DNA of 64,000 nucleotides, taken from positions 1 through 64,000 of the forward strand of contig CAIUMD010000091.1 in assembly GCA_903900155.1 (NCBI GenBank), read 5' to 3'. The notes under the pieces were generated by a model. It saw only the letters and a list, made by a program, of their open reading frames with translations, was not told the DNA's origin and did not search any database. The DNA comes from an uncultured Caulobacterales bacterium. Its GTDB lineage: Bacteria > Pseudomonadota > Alphaproteobacteria > Caulobacterales > Caulobacteraceae. Of this stretch, positions 16,031 to 25,855 are shown piece after piece; positions within the stretch are counted from its first letter, which is position 1; each line of letters opens with the position of its first letter. Position numbers and translations under genes: made by a program.

Positions 16031-17884
16031 ATGCCTCCCTATCGCTCTCGCACCTCGACCCACGGCCGCAACATGGCCGGCGCCCGCGGCCTGTGGCGCG
16101 CCACAGGCATGAAGGACGAGGATTTCGGCAAGCCGATCATCGCCATCGCCAACAGCTTCACCCAGTTCGTCCCGGGTCACGTGCACCTGAAGGATCTGGG
16201 CCAGCTGGTCGCCCGCGAGATCGAGGCGGCCGGGGGCGTGGCCAAGGAATTTAACACCATCGCCGTCGACGACGGCATCGCCATGGGCCACGGCGGCATG
16301 CTGTACTCGCTGCCCAGCCGCGAGCTGATCGCCGACGCGGTCGAGTACATGGTCAACGCCCACTGCGCCGACGCCATCGTCTGCATCTCCAACTGCGACA
16401 AGATCACGCCCGGCATGCTGATGGCCTCGATGCGCCTGAACATCCCGGTGGTGTTCGTCTCGGGCGGGCCGATGGAAGCCGGCAAGGTGCAGGTGAAAGG
16501 CGAGATCCGCGCGCTGGACCTGGTCGACGCCATGGTCGTGGCCGCCGACGACAAGTACACCGACGAGGAAGTCACCGCGATCGAGAAGGCCGCGTGCCCG
16601 ACCTGCGGCTCGTGCTCGGGCATGTTCACCGCCAACTCGATGAACTGCCTGACGGAAGCTTTGGGCCTGTCGCTGCCCGGCAACGGCTCGGTCCTGGCCA
16701 CCCACGCTGATCGCGAGGCGCTGTTCAAGGAAGCCGGTCGTCTGGTCGTCGATCTCTGTCAGCGCTGGTACGAGCAGGAAGACCCCACGGCCCTGCCGCG
16801 CGGCATCGCCACGCGGGCGGCGTTCGAGAACGCCATGAGCCTGGACATCGCCATGGGCGGCTCGACCAACACCGTGCTGCACCTTCTGGCCGCCGCCAGC
16901 GAAGGCGAGGTCGACTTCGGCATGGCCGATATCGACCGTCTGTCCCGGAAAGTGCCGTGCCTGTCCAAGGTGGCCCCCGCCAAGAGCGACGTGCACATGG
17001 AGGACGTCCACCGCGCCGGCGGCGTCATGGCCATCCTGGGCGAGCTGGAGCGCGGCGGCCTGATCGACACCAGCCAGCCCACGGTTCACGCCACGACCAT
17101 GGCCGAGGCCCTGGCTCGCTGGGACATCGGCCGCACCAACAGCGCCACGGCCCACGAGTTCTTCCGCGCCGCGCCGGGCGGCAAGCCGACCCAGGTCGCC
17201 TTCAGCCAGGCCGCCCGCTGGGAGAACCTGGACCTGGACCGCGAGAAGGGGGTCATCCGCTCGGTCGAGCACCCGTTCTCGAAGGACGGCGGCCTGGCCG
17301 TGCTGTTCGGCAACCTGGCCCCCGAGGGCTGCATCGTGAAGACGGCCGGGGTCGACGAGTCGATCCTGACGTTCCGGGGCACGGCCCGGGTGTTCGAAAG
17401 CCAGGAGACGGCCGTCAGCGGCATCCTGGGCGGCCAGGTCAAGGCCGGCGAGGTCGTGGTGATCCGCTACGAAGGCCCCAAGGGCGGTCCGGGCATGCAG
17501 GAGATGCTGTACCCGACGACCTATCTGAAATCGAAGGGCCTGGGCGCGGCCTGCGCCCTGATCACCGACGGTCGCTTCTCGGGCGGCACGTCGGGCCTGT
17601 CGATCGGCCACGTCTCGCCGGAAGCCGGTGAGGGCGGCCTGATCGCCCTGGTCGAGACCGGCGACAGCATCCTGATCGACATCCCCAACCGGGGCATCAC
17701 GCTGGAGGTCTCGGACGAGGTCCTGGCCGAGCGCCGCGCGGCCGAACTGGCCCGCGGCAAGGACGCCTGGAAGCCCAAGGATCGCCAGCGCGTGGTGTCG
17801 CCGGCCCTGCGCGCCTACGCCGCCATGACGACCAACGCCGCCCGCGGCGCGGTGCGGGACGTCAGCCAGGTGGAACGCAATTAG
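16031..17884 (+). CDS. ilvD: Dihydroxy-acid dehydratase
   Basis: 617-residue iron-sulfur enzyme of valine, leucine and isoleucine synthesis; it dehydrates 2,3-dihydroxy acids to 2-oxo acids. The sequence is close to E. coli IlvD along its whole length: [43 protein letters not shown] (Cys122), [19 protein letters not shown] (Cys195) and [20 protein letters not shown]. Length matches the usual 616. I chose the ATG at 16031, which gives the conserved MPPYRS start; an in-frame TTG at 16019 would add four residues. It is divergent from ilvR and converges on dctD with a 4-bp overlap of stop regions. Confidence 0.97.
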   Translation: MPPYRSRTSTHGRNMAGARGLWRATGMKDEDFGKPIIAIANSFTQFVPGHVHLKDLGQLVAREIEAAGGVAKEFNTIAVDDGIAMGHGGMLYSLPSRELIADAVEYMVNAHCADAIVCISNCDKITPGMLMASMRLNIPVVFVSGGPMEAGKVQVKGEIRALDLVDAMVVAADDKYTDEEVTAIEKAACPTCGSCSGMFTANSMNCLTEALGLSLPGNGSVLATHADREALFKEAGRLVVDLCQRWYEQEDPTALPRGIATRAAFENAMSLDIAMGGSTNTVLHLLAAASEGEVDFGMADIDRLSRKVPCLSKVAPAKSDVHMEDVHRAGGVMAILGELERGGLIDTSQPTVHATTMAEALARWDIGRTNSATAHEFFRAAPGGKPTQVAFSQAARWENLDLDREKGVIRSVEHPFSKDGGLAVLFGNLAPEGCIVKTAGVDESILTFRGTARVFESQETAVSGILGGQVKAGEVVVIRYEGPKGGPGMQEMLYPTTYLKSKGLGAACALITDGRFSGGTSGLSIGHVSPEAGEGGLIALVETGDSILIDIPNRGITLEVSDEVLAERRAAELARGKDAWKPKDRQRVVSPALRAYAAMTTNAARGAVRDVSQVERN

Positions 17885-19236
17885 GGGCGGGCGCGGCTCG
17901 CAGGCCGATAGGCCGCCACGTCGATATCGTGGCGGTCCAGCTTGTCGTAGAAGGTCTTGCGCGGAATGCGCAGGACCTCCAGCGCCTTGCGCACGTCGCC
18001 GTCGCAGCCGGCCAGGGCCTCGCGGATCACGTGGGCCTCGTAGGTCGCCACGCGCTCGGGCAGGGGCGGCAGCTCTTCCGGCGCGCCCGTCGAGGCCTGG
18101 TCGGCCAGGCCCAGCGCCACCCGCTGGGCGTAGTGGCCCAGCTCGCGCACATTGCCCGGCCAGTCGTGATTGTGCAGCCGCCAGCGCACCTGGTCGTCGA
18201 TGATCGGCGGCGGGCCGTCCAGCCGTTCGCAGGCCCGCGCCAGGAAGTGGGCGAACAGCAGCGGCACGTCCTCGCGGCGCTCGCGCAGGGGCGGGATGCG
18301 GATGCGCACCACGTCCAGGCGGTGGAACAGGTCCTGGCGGAAGGTCCCGGCCGCCACGGCGTCGGCCAGATTGCCCTTGGCGGCGGCGACGACGCGCAGG
18401 TCCAGGGTCTGGGCGCGGTTGGAGCCCAGGGGCGTCACCTCGCGCTCCTCCAGCACCCGCAGGAACTTGCCCTGAGCTTCCGGAGCCAAGGTCTCGATTT
18501 CATCCAGGAAAAGCGTGCCGCGATCGGCCTGCTGGATGCGGCCCGTGCGCTGGCGCACCGCGCCGCTGAACGCGCCCAGCTCGTGGCCGAACAACTCGCT
18601 GTCCAGGGCGCCGGCGGGCAGGGCGGCGCAGTCGACGGCGACGAACTCGCGGTCGCGGCGCCGGCCCCAGGCGTGCAGGGCGCGGGCGGCCAGCTCCTTG
18701 CCGACCCCGGTTTCGCCCTCCAGCAGGACGTCGACATCGGCCGAAGCCAGCTGGCGCAGGGTGGCGCGCAGGCGCTCCATGACCGGGGTCTGGCCGATCA
18801 GCGGCCAGTCGCCCTGGGCTTGGGCGGCCAGGCTGCGCAGCTCGCGGTTCTCCAGCACCAGCCGGCGCTTCTCGATCGCGCGGCGCACGCTGCTGACCAG
18901 GCGCTCGGGGGCGTAGGGCTTGGCCACGAAGTCGTAGACGCCGTCATGGAGGGCCTCGACCGCCTCGGTGACGTCGGCGTGGCCGGTGATCAGGATCACG
19001 GGCAGGTCCGGATCCTGCTCCTTCAGGCGGCGAAACAGCTGGCGGCCGTCCATGCGGGGCATGCGGATGTCGCTGATCACCACGCCCGGAAAGTCGGCCG
19101 GCAGGGCGGCGACCGCGCTCTCTGCGGAGTCGAAGGCCAACACCTCGAACCCCGCCAGCTGCAAGGTCTGGACGTTGGCGTCGCGCAGGACGTCGTCGTC
19201 GTCGATGAAGGCTACCTGGTTGACCGAAACGGGCAT
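17881..19236 (-). CDS. dctD: C4-dicarboxylate response regulator, sigma-54 activator DctD
   Basis: 451-residue NtrC-class activator. The receiver has IDDDD at 11-15, phospho-Asp56 in [11 protein letters not shown], and Lys106 in KPY. The AAA+ domain has GETGVGKE (Walker A, about 174-181), GAFSGA (the sigma-54 contact loop, usually GAFTGA) and FLDEIE (Walker B). A Fis-type helix-turn-helix ends the protein ([19 protein letters not shown]). The ATG at 19236 shares a base with the stop of the kinase gene, so the pair is coupled. With DctB it should activate dctA, which is divergent from dctB. Confidence 0.93.
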   Translation of the reverse strand: MPVSVNQVAFIDDDDVLRDANVQTLQLAGFEVLAFDSAESAVAALPADFPGVVISDIRMPRMDGRQLFRRLKEQDPDLPVILITGHADVTEAVEALHDGVYDFVAKPYAPERLVSSVRRAIEKRRLVLENRELRSLAAQAQGDWPLIGQTPVMERLRATLRQLASADVDVLLEGETGVGKELAARALHAWGRRRDREFVAVDCAALPAGALDSELFGHELGAFSGAVRQRTGRIQQADRGTLFLDEIETLAPEAQGKFLRVLEEREVTPLGSNRAQTLDLRVVAAAKGNLADAVAAGTFRQDLFHRLDVVRIRIPPLRERREDVPLLFAHFLARACERLDGPPPIIDDQVRWRLHNHDWPGNVRELGHYAQRVALGLADQASTGAPEELPPLPERVATYEAHVIREALAGCDGDVRKALEVLRIPRKTFYDKLDRHDIDVAAYRPASRARP

Positions 19237-21074
19237 TAAGAACGCGCCTTGGGCAGGGACATGAGGAAGCGAGCCCCGCCAGGACCGGCCTCCAGGGAAA
19301 GCTCGCCGCCGAACTCGGCGACGATGTCGCGGCTGATCACTAGGCCGAGGCCCAGACCTCGGGGCTTGGTGGTCGCGAACGGGGTGAACAGGGTCTTGGC
19401 CGCCTCGGGGGCGACGCCGGGGCCGTTGTCGGCGACCAGGATTCGCACCTGCGAGCGCTTGACGTAGACCTGGACGCGGATCTCCGGATCGGGGCGGCCG
19501 TCCAGCGCCTCCAGGGCGTTCTGGAGAAGATTCACCAGCACCTGTTCCAGCCGGAAGCGCTCGGCCATCACGCGGGCGGCTTCGTCGGCCTCGTCGCGGA
19601 TCACGCGCACGCCTTGCTGGCGCAGGCGCGGGCCGACCAGCAGCAGGGCGCCGTCGACGGCCTCGCGCACGGCCACCGGCGCGGCCGGGGCGCTGGACTT
19701 GCGGGCGAAGGCGCGCAGTTCGTCGGTGATCAGGCCGATGCGCTCGGTCAGGCCCGAGATCAGGCCCAGATTGGCCTTGGCGGTCTTGTCGTCGGACCGG
19801 TCCAGGAAAGCGGCGGCGTTGTCGGCATAGGCGCGGATGGCCGCCACCGGCTGGTTGATCTCGTGCGCCACGCCGGCGGCGATCTGGCCCAGGGTGGCCA
19901 GCTTGTTGGACTGGACCAGCTCGTCCTGCATGACGTGGACGTGGGCCTCGACGCGGCGGCGCTCCTCGATCTCGACGGTCAGGCGCTGGTTGGTCTGGCG
20001 CAACTCGGCGGTGCGTTCCTGGACGCGGGCTTCCAGCTCCAGGCGGGCGGCTTCCTGGCGCGCGGCGCGGACGGCGGCCTGGCCGCGCCAGCGCAGCAGG
20101 GCGGCGGCGATGGCGCAGGCGACGAGGCCGGCCAAGAGGGCGATGGCGCGCGCGCCGCTGATGGCCGTGCGCAGGGCCGCGCCGATCGGCGTCAAGGTGT
20201 AGACCGTCCAGCCCACGGCCCCAAGGTCGGCGCTGGCGGCCATGTAGCGGGTCTCGCCCAGGTCGGATAGCGAGATGCTGGTCAGGGTCGGGGCGTGGCC
20301 GGCGACCGGCAGGGGCGAGGCCTTCAGCACCTCGAACGGCGCATCGCCGAAGCGATGCTCGGCGCGCAGCCGGTGCTGCTCGGCCGGGGGGAGGGGGCTG
20401 AGCGTCGAGAACCGCCAGGCCGGGATCGAGGTCACCAGGATCACGCCGCGCGGATCGGCGGCGAAGGCCGGCTCGGCGGCGGACCACTCGGCCTCCAGCG
20501 CCTCGAACTCGACCTTCACGACCACCACGCCCAGCAGGCCATGAGGGCCTTCGACGCGGCGCGACATGAACAGGCCCGGGCGGCGGCTGACCGTGCCGAG
20601 AGCGAAGAGCTCGGCCGTGCCGTCGGCCTTGGCCTCCTTGAAATAAGGACGGAAGCTGTAGTCCGAGCCCACGAAGCTGGTCGGCTCGCGCCAGTTGCTG
20701 GCGGCGATGGTCATGCCCCTGGCGTTCAGCACGTAGATCACCGCCGCTCGGGTGCCGCCGCTCAGGGTCTCCAGCTTGCGGTTCATGGCCGCCAGGCCTT
20801 GCGGATTCTCGGAGCGCAGCACCTCGGCCACGTCGGGGTCCTGGGCCAGGACGAAGGGCAGCGAGCGGTGCTTGGCCAGCTCGCTGCGCAGGACGGCCGC
20901 GTGCAGGGTGGCCGAGGCCTGGGCCTGACGGGCGAGGTCCGTCGTGGCGCGCCGCTCGGCCACCGCGCCCGCGAAGCCGACGACCGCCGCCAGCAGGATC
21001 GCGTTGACCACGACGAAGACCAGCCAGCGACGGGCGATCGGGTCGGCCAGATTCGGCAGGGGCGGGGTCTTCAC
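19236..21074 (-). CDS. dctB: C4-dicarboxylate sensor kinase DctB
   Basis: 612-residue inner-membrane kinase. Membrane segments at about 16-38 and 305-330 enclose a double-PDC periplasmic sensor containing VGSDYSFRPYFKEA and GLFMSRRV, typical of DctB. A coiled segment (about 340-400) leads to GVAHEINQPVAAIRAYADN with phospho-His404. The ATPase domain has NLLQNALEA, DNGPGVAPE and GLGLGLVISRDI. Malate, fumarate and succinate are the usual ligands of the family. It is the first gene of the dctBD operon and is divergent from dctA. Confidence 0.93.
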   Translation of the reverse strand: MKTPPLPNLADPIARRWLVFVVVNAILLAAVVGFAGAVAERRATTDLARQAQASATLHAAVLRSELAKHRSLPFVLAQDPDVAEVLRSENPQGLAAMNRKLETLSGGTRAAVIYVLNARGMTIAASNWREPTSFVGSDYSFRPYFKEAKADGTAELFALGTVSRRPGLFMSRRVEGPHGLLGVVVVKVEFEALEAEWSAAEPAFAADPRGVILVTSIPAWRFSTLSPLPPAEQHRLRAEHRFGDAPFEVLKASPLPVAGHAPTLTSISLSDLGETRYMAASADLGAVGWTVYTLTPIGAALRTAISGARAIALLAGLVACAIAAALLRWRGQAAVRAARQEAARLELEARVQERTAELRQTNQRLTVEIEERRRVEAHVHVMQDELVQSNKLATLGQIAAGVAHEINQPVAAIRAYADNAAAFLDRSDDKTAKANLGLISGLTERIGLITDELRAFARKSSAPAAPVAVREAVDGALLLVGPRLRQQGVRVIRDEADEAARVMAERFRLEQVLVNLLQNALEALDGRPDPEIRVQVYVKRSQVRILVADNGPGVAPEAAKTLFTPFATTKPRGLGLGLVISRDIVAEFGGELSLEAGPGGARFLMSLPKARS

Positions 21075-21090
21075 GAGAGCGTTTCCAGGG

Positions 21091-21112
21091 TTTGTGCGGA
21101 TTTTCGCACAAA
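21091..21112. promoter_or_regulatory. Probable DctD enhancer site
   Basis: A perfect 8-bp inverted repeat with a 6-bp spacer (TTTGTGCG GATTTT CGCACAAA) lies 17 bp upstream of dctB and about 205 bp upstream of dctA. The GTGCGGA...CGCAC form resembles DctD-type upstream activating sites. A weak -24/-12-like TTGGCAAG lies just beside it (about 21117-21131), but the -12 half is poor, so I do not assign the promoter. Confidence 0.5.
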
Positions 21113-21316
21113 ACGCTTGGCAAGCGTGGGGTTTTTCGCCGGCCCGGTAGCGGTCCCTAAACGATTGCGAGGAGGAAACTCTAGATAAATCAACGGTCAG
21201 GCGCTTTTCTTGAGGCCGCTTGCGTAGGGTCCTTCCGCCTAGGATCGTCTATCCAAGCGTCTCGGCAAAGGGGCGCGGGGGGAAACGCGGCCTGCGGGCC
21301 AGGCCAAGAGGCGACT

Positions 21317-22663
21317 GTGCAGACGATCCAACCGCCCGTTTCCGAGGGCCCCTCCGAACGGTCAAAGCCGTTCTATCGCCACCTGTACTTCCAGGTGCTG
21401 GTCGCCATCGCCCTGGGCGGCGCCATCGGTCACTACTATCCCGAGATCGGCCAATCGCTGAAGCCGCTGGGCGACGGCTTCATCAAGCTGGTGAAGATGG
21501 TCATCGCCCCGGTGATCTTCCTGACCGTGGTCACCGGCATCGCCGGCATGCGCGACCTGGAGAAGGTCGGCCGCGTGGCGATCAAGGCGCTGCTGTACTT
21601 CCTCGTCTTCTCGACCCTGGCCTTGATCGTCGGCCTGATCGTCGCCAACGTCGTCCAGCCGGGCGCGGGCATGAATATCGACCCGGCCACGCTGAAGGCC
21701 GGCAAGGTCGCCGAATACGCCGCCAAGGCCCACGATCAGAGCATCGTCGGCTTCCTGATGAACGTCATTCCCAACACCGTGGTCGGGGCCTTCGCCGAGG
21801 GCGAGATCCTGCAGGTGCTGCTGATCTCGATCCTGTTCGGCCTGTCGCTGACCCTGGTCGGCGCGCCGGGCAAGCCCGTGGTCGACTTCCTGGAACTGGT
21901 GGCCCAGGCCTTCTTCAAGTTCGTGCACATCGTGATGAAGGCCGCCCCGATCGGCGCCTTCGGGGCCTTCGCCTTCACGATCGGCAAGTACGGCATCGGA
22001 TCGGTCGCCAACCTGGCCCTGCTGGTCGGCACCTTCTACCTGACCTCGGCGCTGTTCGTGGTGGTGGTGCTGGGCGCCGTGGGCCTTTTCAACGGCTTCT
22101 CGATCTTCAGCCTGATCCGCTACCTCAAGGCCGAACTGCTGCTGGTGCTGGGCACCAGCTCGTCGGAAGCCGCGCTGCCCAGCCTGATCGAGAAACTGGA
22201 AAAGGCCGGTTGCCCCAAGTCGGTGGTCGGCCTGGTGGTCCCGCTGGGCTACTCGTTCAACCTCGACGGCACCAACATCTACATGACCCTGGCGGCGCTG
22301 TTCATCGCCCAGGCCACTGGCGTGCGCCTGTCGTGGGAAGAGCAGGCGCTGCTGCTGGGCGTGGCCATGCTGAGCAGCAAGGGCGCCGCAGGCGTCACCG
22401 GCGCCGGCTTCATCACCCTGGCCGCCACCCTGTCGGTCGTGCCCGCGGTCCCGGTGGCCGGCATGGCCCTGATCCTGGGCGTCGACCGCTTCATGTCCGA
22501 GTGCCGGGCCCTGACCAACTTCACCGGCAACGCGGTGGCGGCGATCGTCGTCTCGCGCTGGGAGAAGGGCCTGGATGTCCGGGCCTTCAAGTCCGCCCTC
22601 AACCCTAAGAAACACCCGCCGGCGGCCCCCGGCGGTCCCGTTCCGGAGGCTGCGCGTCCCTGA
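21317..22663 (+). CDS. dctA: C4-dicarboxylate/H+ (Na+) symporter DctA
   Basis: 448-residue inner-membrane carrier of the DAACS family that imports succinate, fumarate and malate. Family motifs are intact: [40 protein letters not shown] (hairpin 1), [39 protein letters not shown] and [19 protein letters not shown]. About eight helices and two re-entrant loops are expected. Length is normal. It starts with GTG and has a short Pro-rich tail. It is divergent from dctBD, with the probable DctD site between them. Confidence 0.97.
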   Translation: MQTIQPPVSEGPSERSKPFYRHLYFQVLVAIALGGAIGHYYPEIGQSLKPLGDGFIKLVKMVIAPVIFLTVVTGIAGMRDLEKVGRVAIKALLYFLVFSTLALIVGLIVANVVQPGAGMNIDPATLKAGKVAEYAAKAHDQSIVGFLMNVIPNTVVGAFAEGEILQVLLISILFGLSLTLVGAPGKPVVDFLELVAQAFFKFVHIVMKAAPIGAFGAFAFTIGKYGIGSVANLALLVGTFYLTSALFVVVVLGAVGLFNGFSIFSLIRYLKAELLLVLGTSSSEAALPSLIEKLEKAGCPKSVVGLVVPLGYSFNLDGTNIYMTLAALFIAQATGVRLSWEEQALLLGVAMLSSKGAAGVTGAGFITLAATLSVVPAVPVAGMALILGVDRFMSECRALTNFTGNAVAAIVVSRWEKGLDVRAFKSALNPKKHPPAAPGGPVPEAARP

Positions 22664-22719
22664 GGGGACGCCGGCCCAACCCATCGATCCTAGAACAAAA
22701 AAACACTGGGGAGCTAAAC

Positions 22720-25700
22720 GTGACTTACCAGACCTACCGCCGCCATCTCGTCCGGGGCGCCGCCCTGGCTGTCCTGCTGGCCGCCACCGGCGCCATGGCC
22801 CAGGAAGCCGCCGACCCCAACACCAAGGTCGAGGAGATCATCGTCGTCGGCAGCCAGATCAAGGGCGCGAAGACCACGGCCGCCCTGCCGGTCACGGTAA
22901 TGGGCGAGAGCCAGATCGCCGCCACCGGCGCGGTCTCGGGCGATGACCTGTTCCGCTCGATCCCGCAGATGGGCGACGTGTTCATCAACCCCAGCAATAA
23001 CCCGCAGACCAGCAACTCCACGCGCGGCGACGTCAACTCGATCAACCTTCGCAGCCTGGGCGTCGGCAACACCCTGGTGCTGCTGAACGGTCGCCGGCTG
23101 GTCTCGCACCCGACCAGCCAGTCGTCGGGCACCGTGCCGCTGCTGGGTTTCAACGCCAACGCCATCCCGACCGCGAACCTGGATCGTCTGGAGATTCTTC
23201 GTGACGGCGCCGCCGCCATCTACGGTTCGGACGCGGTGGCGGGCGTGGTCAACACCGTACTGAAGACCGACTTCGACGGCCTGACCGCCGACGCCCAATA
23301 CGGCTGGGCCGAGGGCACGCATCGCAAGGAATACACCAGCAACATCTTCGCCGGCCGCAACTTCGCCGATGGCCGGGGCAACATCTCGCTGAACGGCAAC
23401 TTCACCTGGCGTACGGCCCAGCGCCCCAGCGACCGGCCTTACACCGCGACGCAAGACCTGCGCTCGCTGTTCGCCGGCTATCCGGAGTACGCCGCCAGCG
23501 CCGCCCCGGACAACCGCGGCAACCAGAACTCGTTCGCCAACTTCACGGTGTTCGGCGGTCCCGGCGTGATCCGTCAGGGCGCGACGGCCCTGACCACGGC
23601 GGCCGGCGCGACCCACGTGCAGCCCAACACCATCGCCGGCTGCGCTGCGCAGATCGGCAACGGCCTGTGCCTGGGCGCCGGTAACCTGGCCACCGCCAGC
23701 ACCGCTAACGCCTACCGCTACAACGCCGTGCAGAACGATGCGACGACCATCGCGCCCGAGATCGAGCGCCAGAACCTGTTCCTGAACGGCCACTACGACA
23801 TCAGCGACACCCTGACGGCGTACGGCGAGGTCGGCTTCTACCACGCCACCTCGGAAGGCCTGACGACCCAGGGCACCAGCCTGGTGGCCATCGGCGTGCC
23901 GGCCAGCAACTATTGGAACCCCTTCGGCCCGGTGACCTTCGCCAACGGCCAGGCCAACCCGAACCGCCTGCCGGGCCTGACCAACGTGCCCGTCACGGGC
24001 CTTCCGGTGACCTTCACCAACTACCGCTTCAACGATCTCGGGCCCAGCAAGGTCAAGGTCGAGAACTATCAGACCCGCTTCCTGGGCGGCCTGAAGGGCG
24101 AGAAGTGGGGCTGGAACTTCGACTCGGCGGTTCTCTATTCGAAGGCCGACGCCAAGGACGAAAGCGACGGCATCGACAGCAAGAAACTGGCCGCCTCGCT
24201 GGCCCTGTCGACCCCCGACGCCTACAACCCGTTCAACGGCGGCTGCCTGGACGGCACGGGCGGTCGTGACTGCACGCCCAGTTCCAAGGCCGCGCTGGAC
24301 GCCATCCGCTTCCGCCTGAAACGCCAGTCGACCACCACCCTGACCCTGGCCGACTTCAAGGTCTCCAAGCCTGACCTGATCAACATCTGGGGCGGTCCGG
24401 TCGGCGTCGCCGCCGGCGTCGAGTTCCGCCACGAAACCCAGCAGGACCGCCGCGACCCACAGCTGGACGGTCGTACGCCGTTCACCGATCCGGTCACCGG
24501 CAACACGTCCAACAGCAACGTCACCGGCGTCAACGACACCCCCAGCACCAAGGGCTCGCGCAACGTCGGTTCGGCCTTCCTCGAGTTCGCCGTGCCGCTG
24601 GTGTCGCCCGAGATGAACATCCCGCTGGTCCGCCGCATCGATCTGCAACTGGCCGGTCGCTACGAGAACTACAGCGACTTCGGCTCGGTCGCGAAGCCCA
24701 AGATCGCCTTCGCCTGGGACGTGATCGACGGCGTTCGCTTCCGCGGCTCCTGGCAGCAGGGTTTCCGCGCCCCCAACCTGGAGACCACCAACCCGTTCGC
24801 CTATTCGCGGACCAACACCGTCACCGACTACTACCGCTGCGAGGCCGACCTGCGCGCCGGCCGCATCTCGACCTTCACCGCCTGTACGCGCGGCGTCGGC
24901 ATCCGCTTCACCACGGCCGGCAACCCGAACCTGAAGGCCGAGGAGAGCGAGAACTATTCGGTCGGCGTCGTGCTGCAGCCGACCTTCATTCCCGAGCAGT
25001 TCGGCCGCTTCACGGTCACGGTCGACCGTTGGCAGATCAAGCAGGACGGTATCGTCGGCACGCTGGGTTCGGCCAATATCGCCATCCAGGACTACCTGTT
25101 CCGCGTCAGCGGCTCGAGCAACGCCAACGTCATCCGCGCCGCGCCGACCGTCGACGACGTCGCCTTCTTCCAGGGGACGGGCCTGGCCCCGGTCGGCCAG
25201 ATCCTGGAGATCCGCGACCAGTTCAAGAACCTGCAACCCCAGACCGTCAGCGGCATCGACTTCGGCCTGAACTGGTCGCTGCGCACCGAAAACGCCGGCC
25301 GCTTCAGCGTCGATATCGACGGCACCTTCATGGACAAGTTCTCGCAGCAGCTGGCTCCGCCGATCGCCGAGCTGTTCGCCGCCCGCGCCGCCGGCACGAT
25401 CAACCGCGCCACGCCGCTGACCGACGTCGGCGACCTGCTGAAGAAGAATGGCAAGCCGAAGTGGAAGTGGACGGGCACGGGCACCTGGCGTGGCGGTCCC
25501 GTACAGATCGGCGCCTCGGTGGTCTATACCGGCTCGGTGCTGGACATGGACTTCGTCTCGACCGCCGGCGAGCCCTGGGCCGTCAAGCCGCTGACCACGG
25601 TCAACCTGTACGCCCAATACCGCTTCGAGCAGAAGGGCTGGGCCAACGACACCCGCATCCGGGTGGGCGCGCGGAACATCTTCGACAAGGATCCGCCGCT

Positions 25701-25779
25701 GTCGTCGAGCGGCTTCATCGGTTCGCTCTACAACCCCTATGCCCGCTACTGGTACATGAGCGTTAGCAAGTCGTTCTGA
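22720..25779 (+). CDS. TonB-dependent outer-membrane receptor
   Basis: 1019-residue receptor that imports a large substrate across the outer membrane using TonB energy. The signal peptide ends GAMA before QEA (residue 27). The TonB box is VEEIIVVGSQI (about 37-47). The plug (about 55-185) has INLRSLGVGNTLVLLNGRRL and LDRLEILRDGAAAIYGSDAV. The 22-strand barrel ends YMSVSKSF with the expected C-terminal Phe. It starts with GTG after GGGGAG. The next gene encodes a secreted hydrolase, so the substrate may be an ester or peptide released by it; this is inference. Caulobacters rely on many such receptors. Confidence 0.95.
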   Translation: MTYQTYRRHLVRGAALAVLLAATGAMAQEAADPNTKVEEIIVVGSQIKGAKTTAALPVTVMGESQIAATGAVSGDDLFRSIPQMGDVFINPSNNPQTSNSTRGDVNSINLRSLGVGNTLVLLNGRRLVSHPTSQSSGTVPLLGFNANAIPTANLDRLEILRDGAAAIYGSDAVAGVVNTVLKTDFDGLTADAQYGWAEGTHRKEYTSNIFAGRNFADGRGNISLNGNFTWRTAQRPSDRPYTATQDLRSLFAGYPEYAASAAPDNRGNQNSFANFTVFGGPGVIRQGATALTTAAGATHVQPNTIAGCAAQIGNGLCLGAGNLATASTANAYRYNAVQNDATTIAPEIERQNLFLNGHYDISDTLTAYGEVGFYHATSEGLTTQGTSLVAIGVPASNYWNPFGPVTFANGQANPNRLPGLTNVPVTGLPVTFTNYRFNDLGPSKVKVENYQTRFLGGLKGEKWGWNFDSAVLYSKADAKDESDGIDSKKLAASLALSTPDAYNPFNGGCLDGTGGRDCTPSSKAALDAIRFRLKRQSTTTLTLADFKVSKPDLINIWGGPVGVAAGVEFRHETQQDRRDPQLDGRTPFTDPVTGNTSNSNVTGVNDTPSTKGSRNVGSAFLEFAVPLVSPEMNIPLVRRIDLQLAGRYENYSDFGSVAKPKIAFAWDVIDGVRFRGSWQQGFRAPNLETTNPFAYSRTNTVTDYYRCEADLRAGRISTFTACTRGVGIRFTTAGNPNLKAEESENYSVGVVLQPTFIPEQFGRFTVTVDRWQIKQDGIVGTLGSANIAIQDYLFRVSGSSNANVIRAAPTVDDVAFFQGTGLAPVGQILEIRDQFKNLQPQTVSGIDFGLNWSLRTENAGRFSVDIDGTFMDKFSQQLAPPIAELFAARAAGTINRATPLTDVGDLLKKNGKPKWKWTGTGTWRGGPVQIGASVVYTGSVLDMDFVSTAGEPWAVKPLTTVNLYAQYRFEQKGWANDTRIRVGARNIFDKDPPLSSSGFIGSLYNPYARYWYMSVSKSF

Positions 25780-25791
25780 CGTTCATTCCGG

Positions 25792-25822
25792 CCGGCCGCT
25801 CCATCCTCCCCGGGGCGGCCGG
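25792..25822 (+). terminator. GC hairpin between the receptor and hydrolase genes
   Basis: Arms CCGGCCGC (25792-25799) and GCGGCCGG (25815-25822) are followed by a weak T-rich tail (CCTTGCTGTTTCTC). It may end part of the receptor transcripts and lower hydrolase expression. Confidence 0.5.
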
Positions 25823-25855
25823 TCCTTGCTGTTTCTCGCGTGATGAGGTTTGTCG

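Noticed and set aside
19237..21123. A continuous leftward frame that would fuse over 600 residues to the N-terminus of DctD
   Set aside because: It is the frame opposite dctB codons, Arg/Pro/Gly-rich and without domains; DctB is clear in another frame and DctD begins with a normal receiver at 19236.
21116..21132. Sigma-54 promoter for dctA (TTGGCAAG...)
   Set aside because: The -24 half is fair but the -12 half lacks the GC of the consensus; too weak to annotate.
22714..25617. 967-codon frame opposite the TonB receptor
   Set aside because: Antisense shadow; the receptor frame has signal peptide, TonB box, plug motifs and C-terminal Phe.
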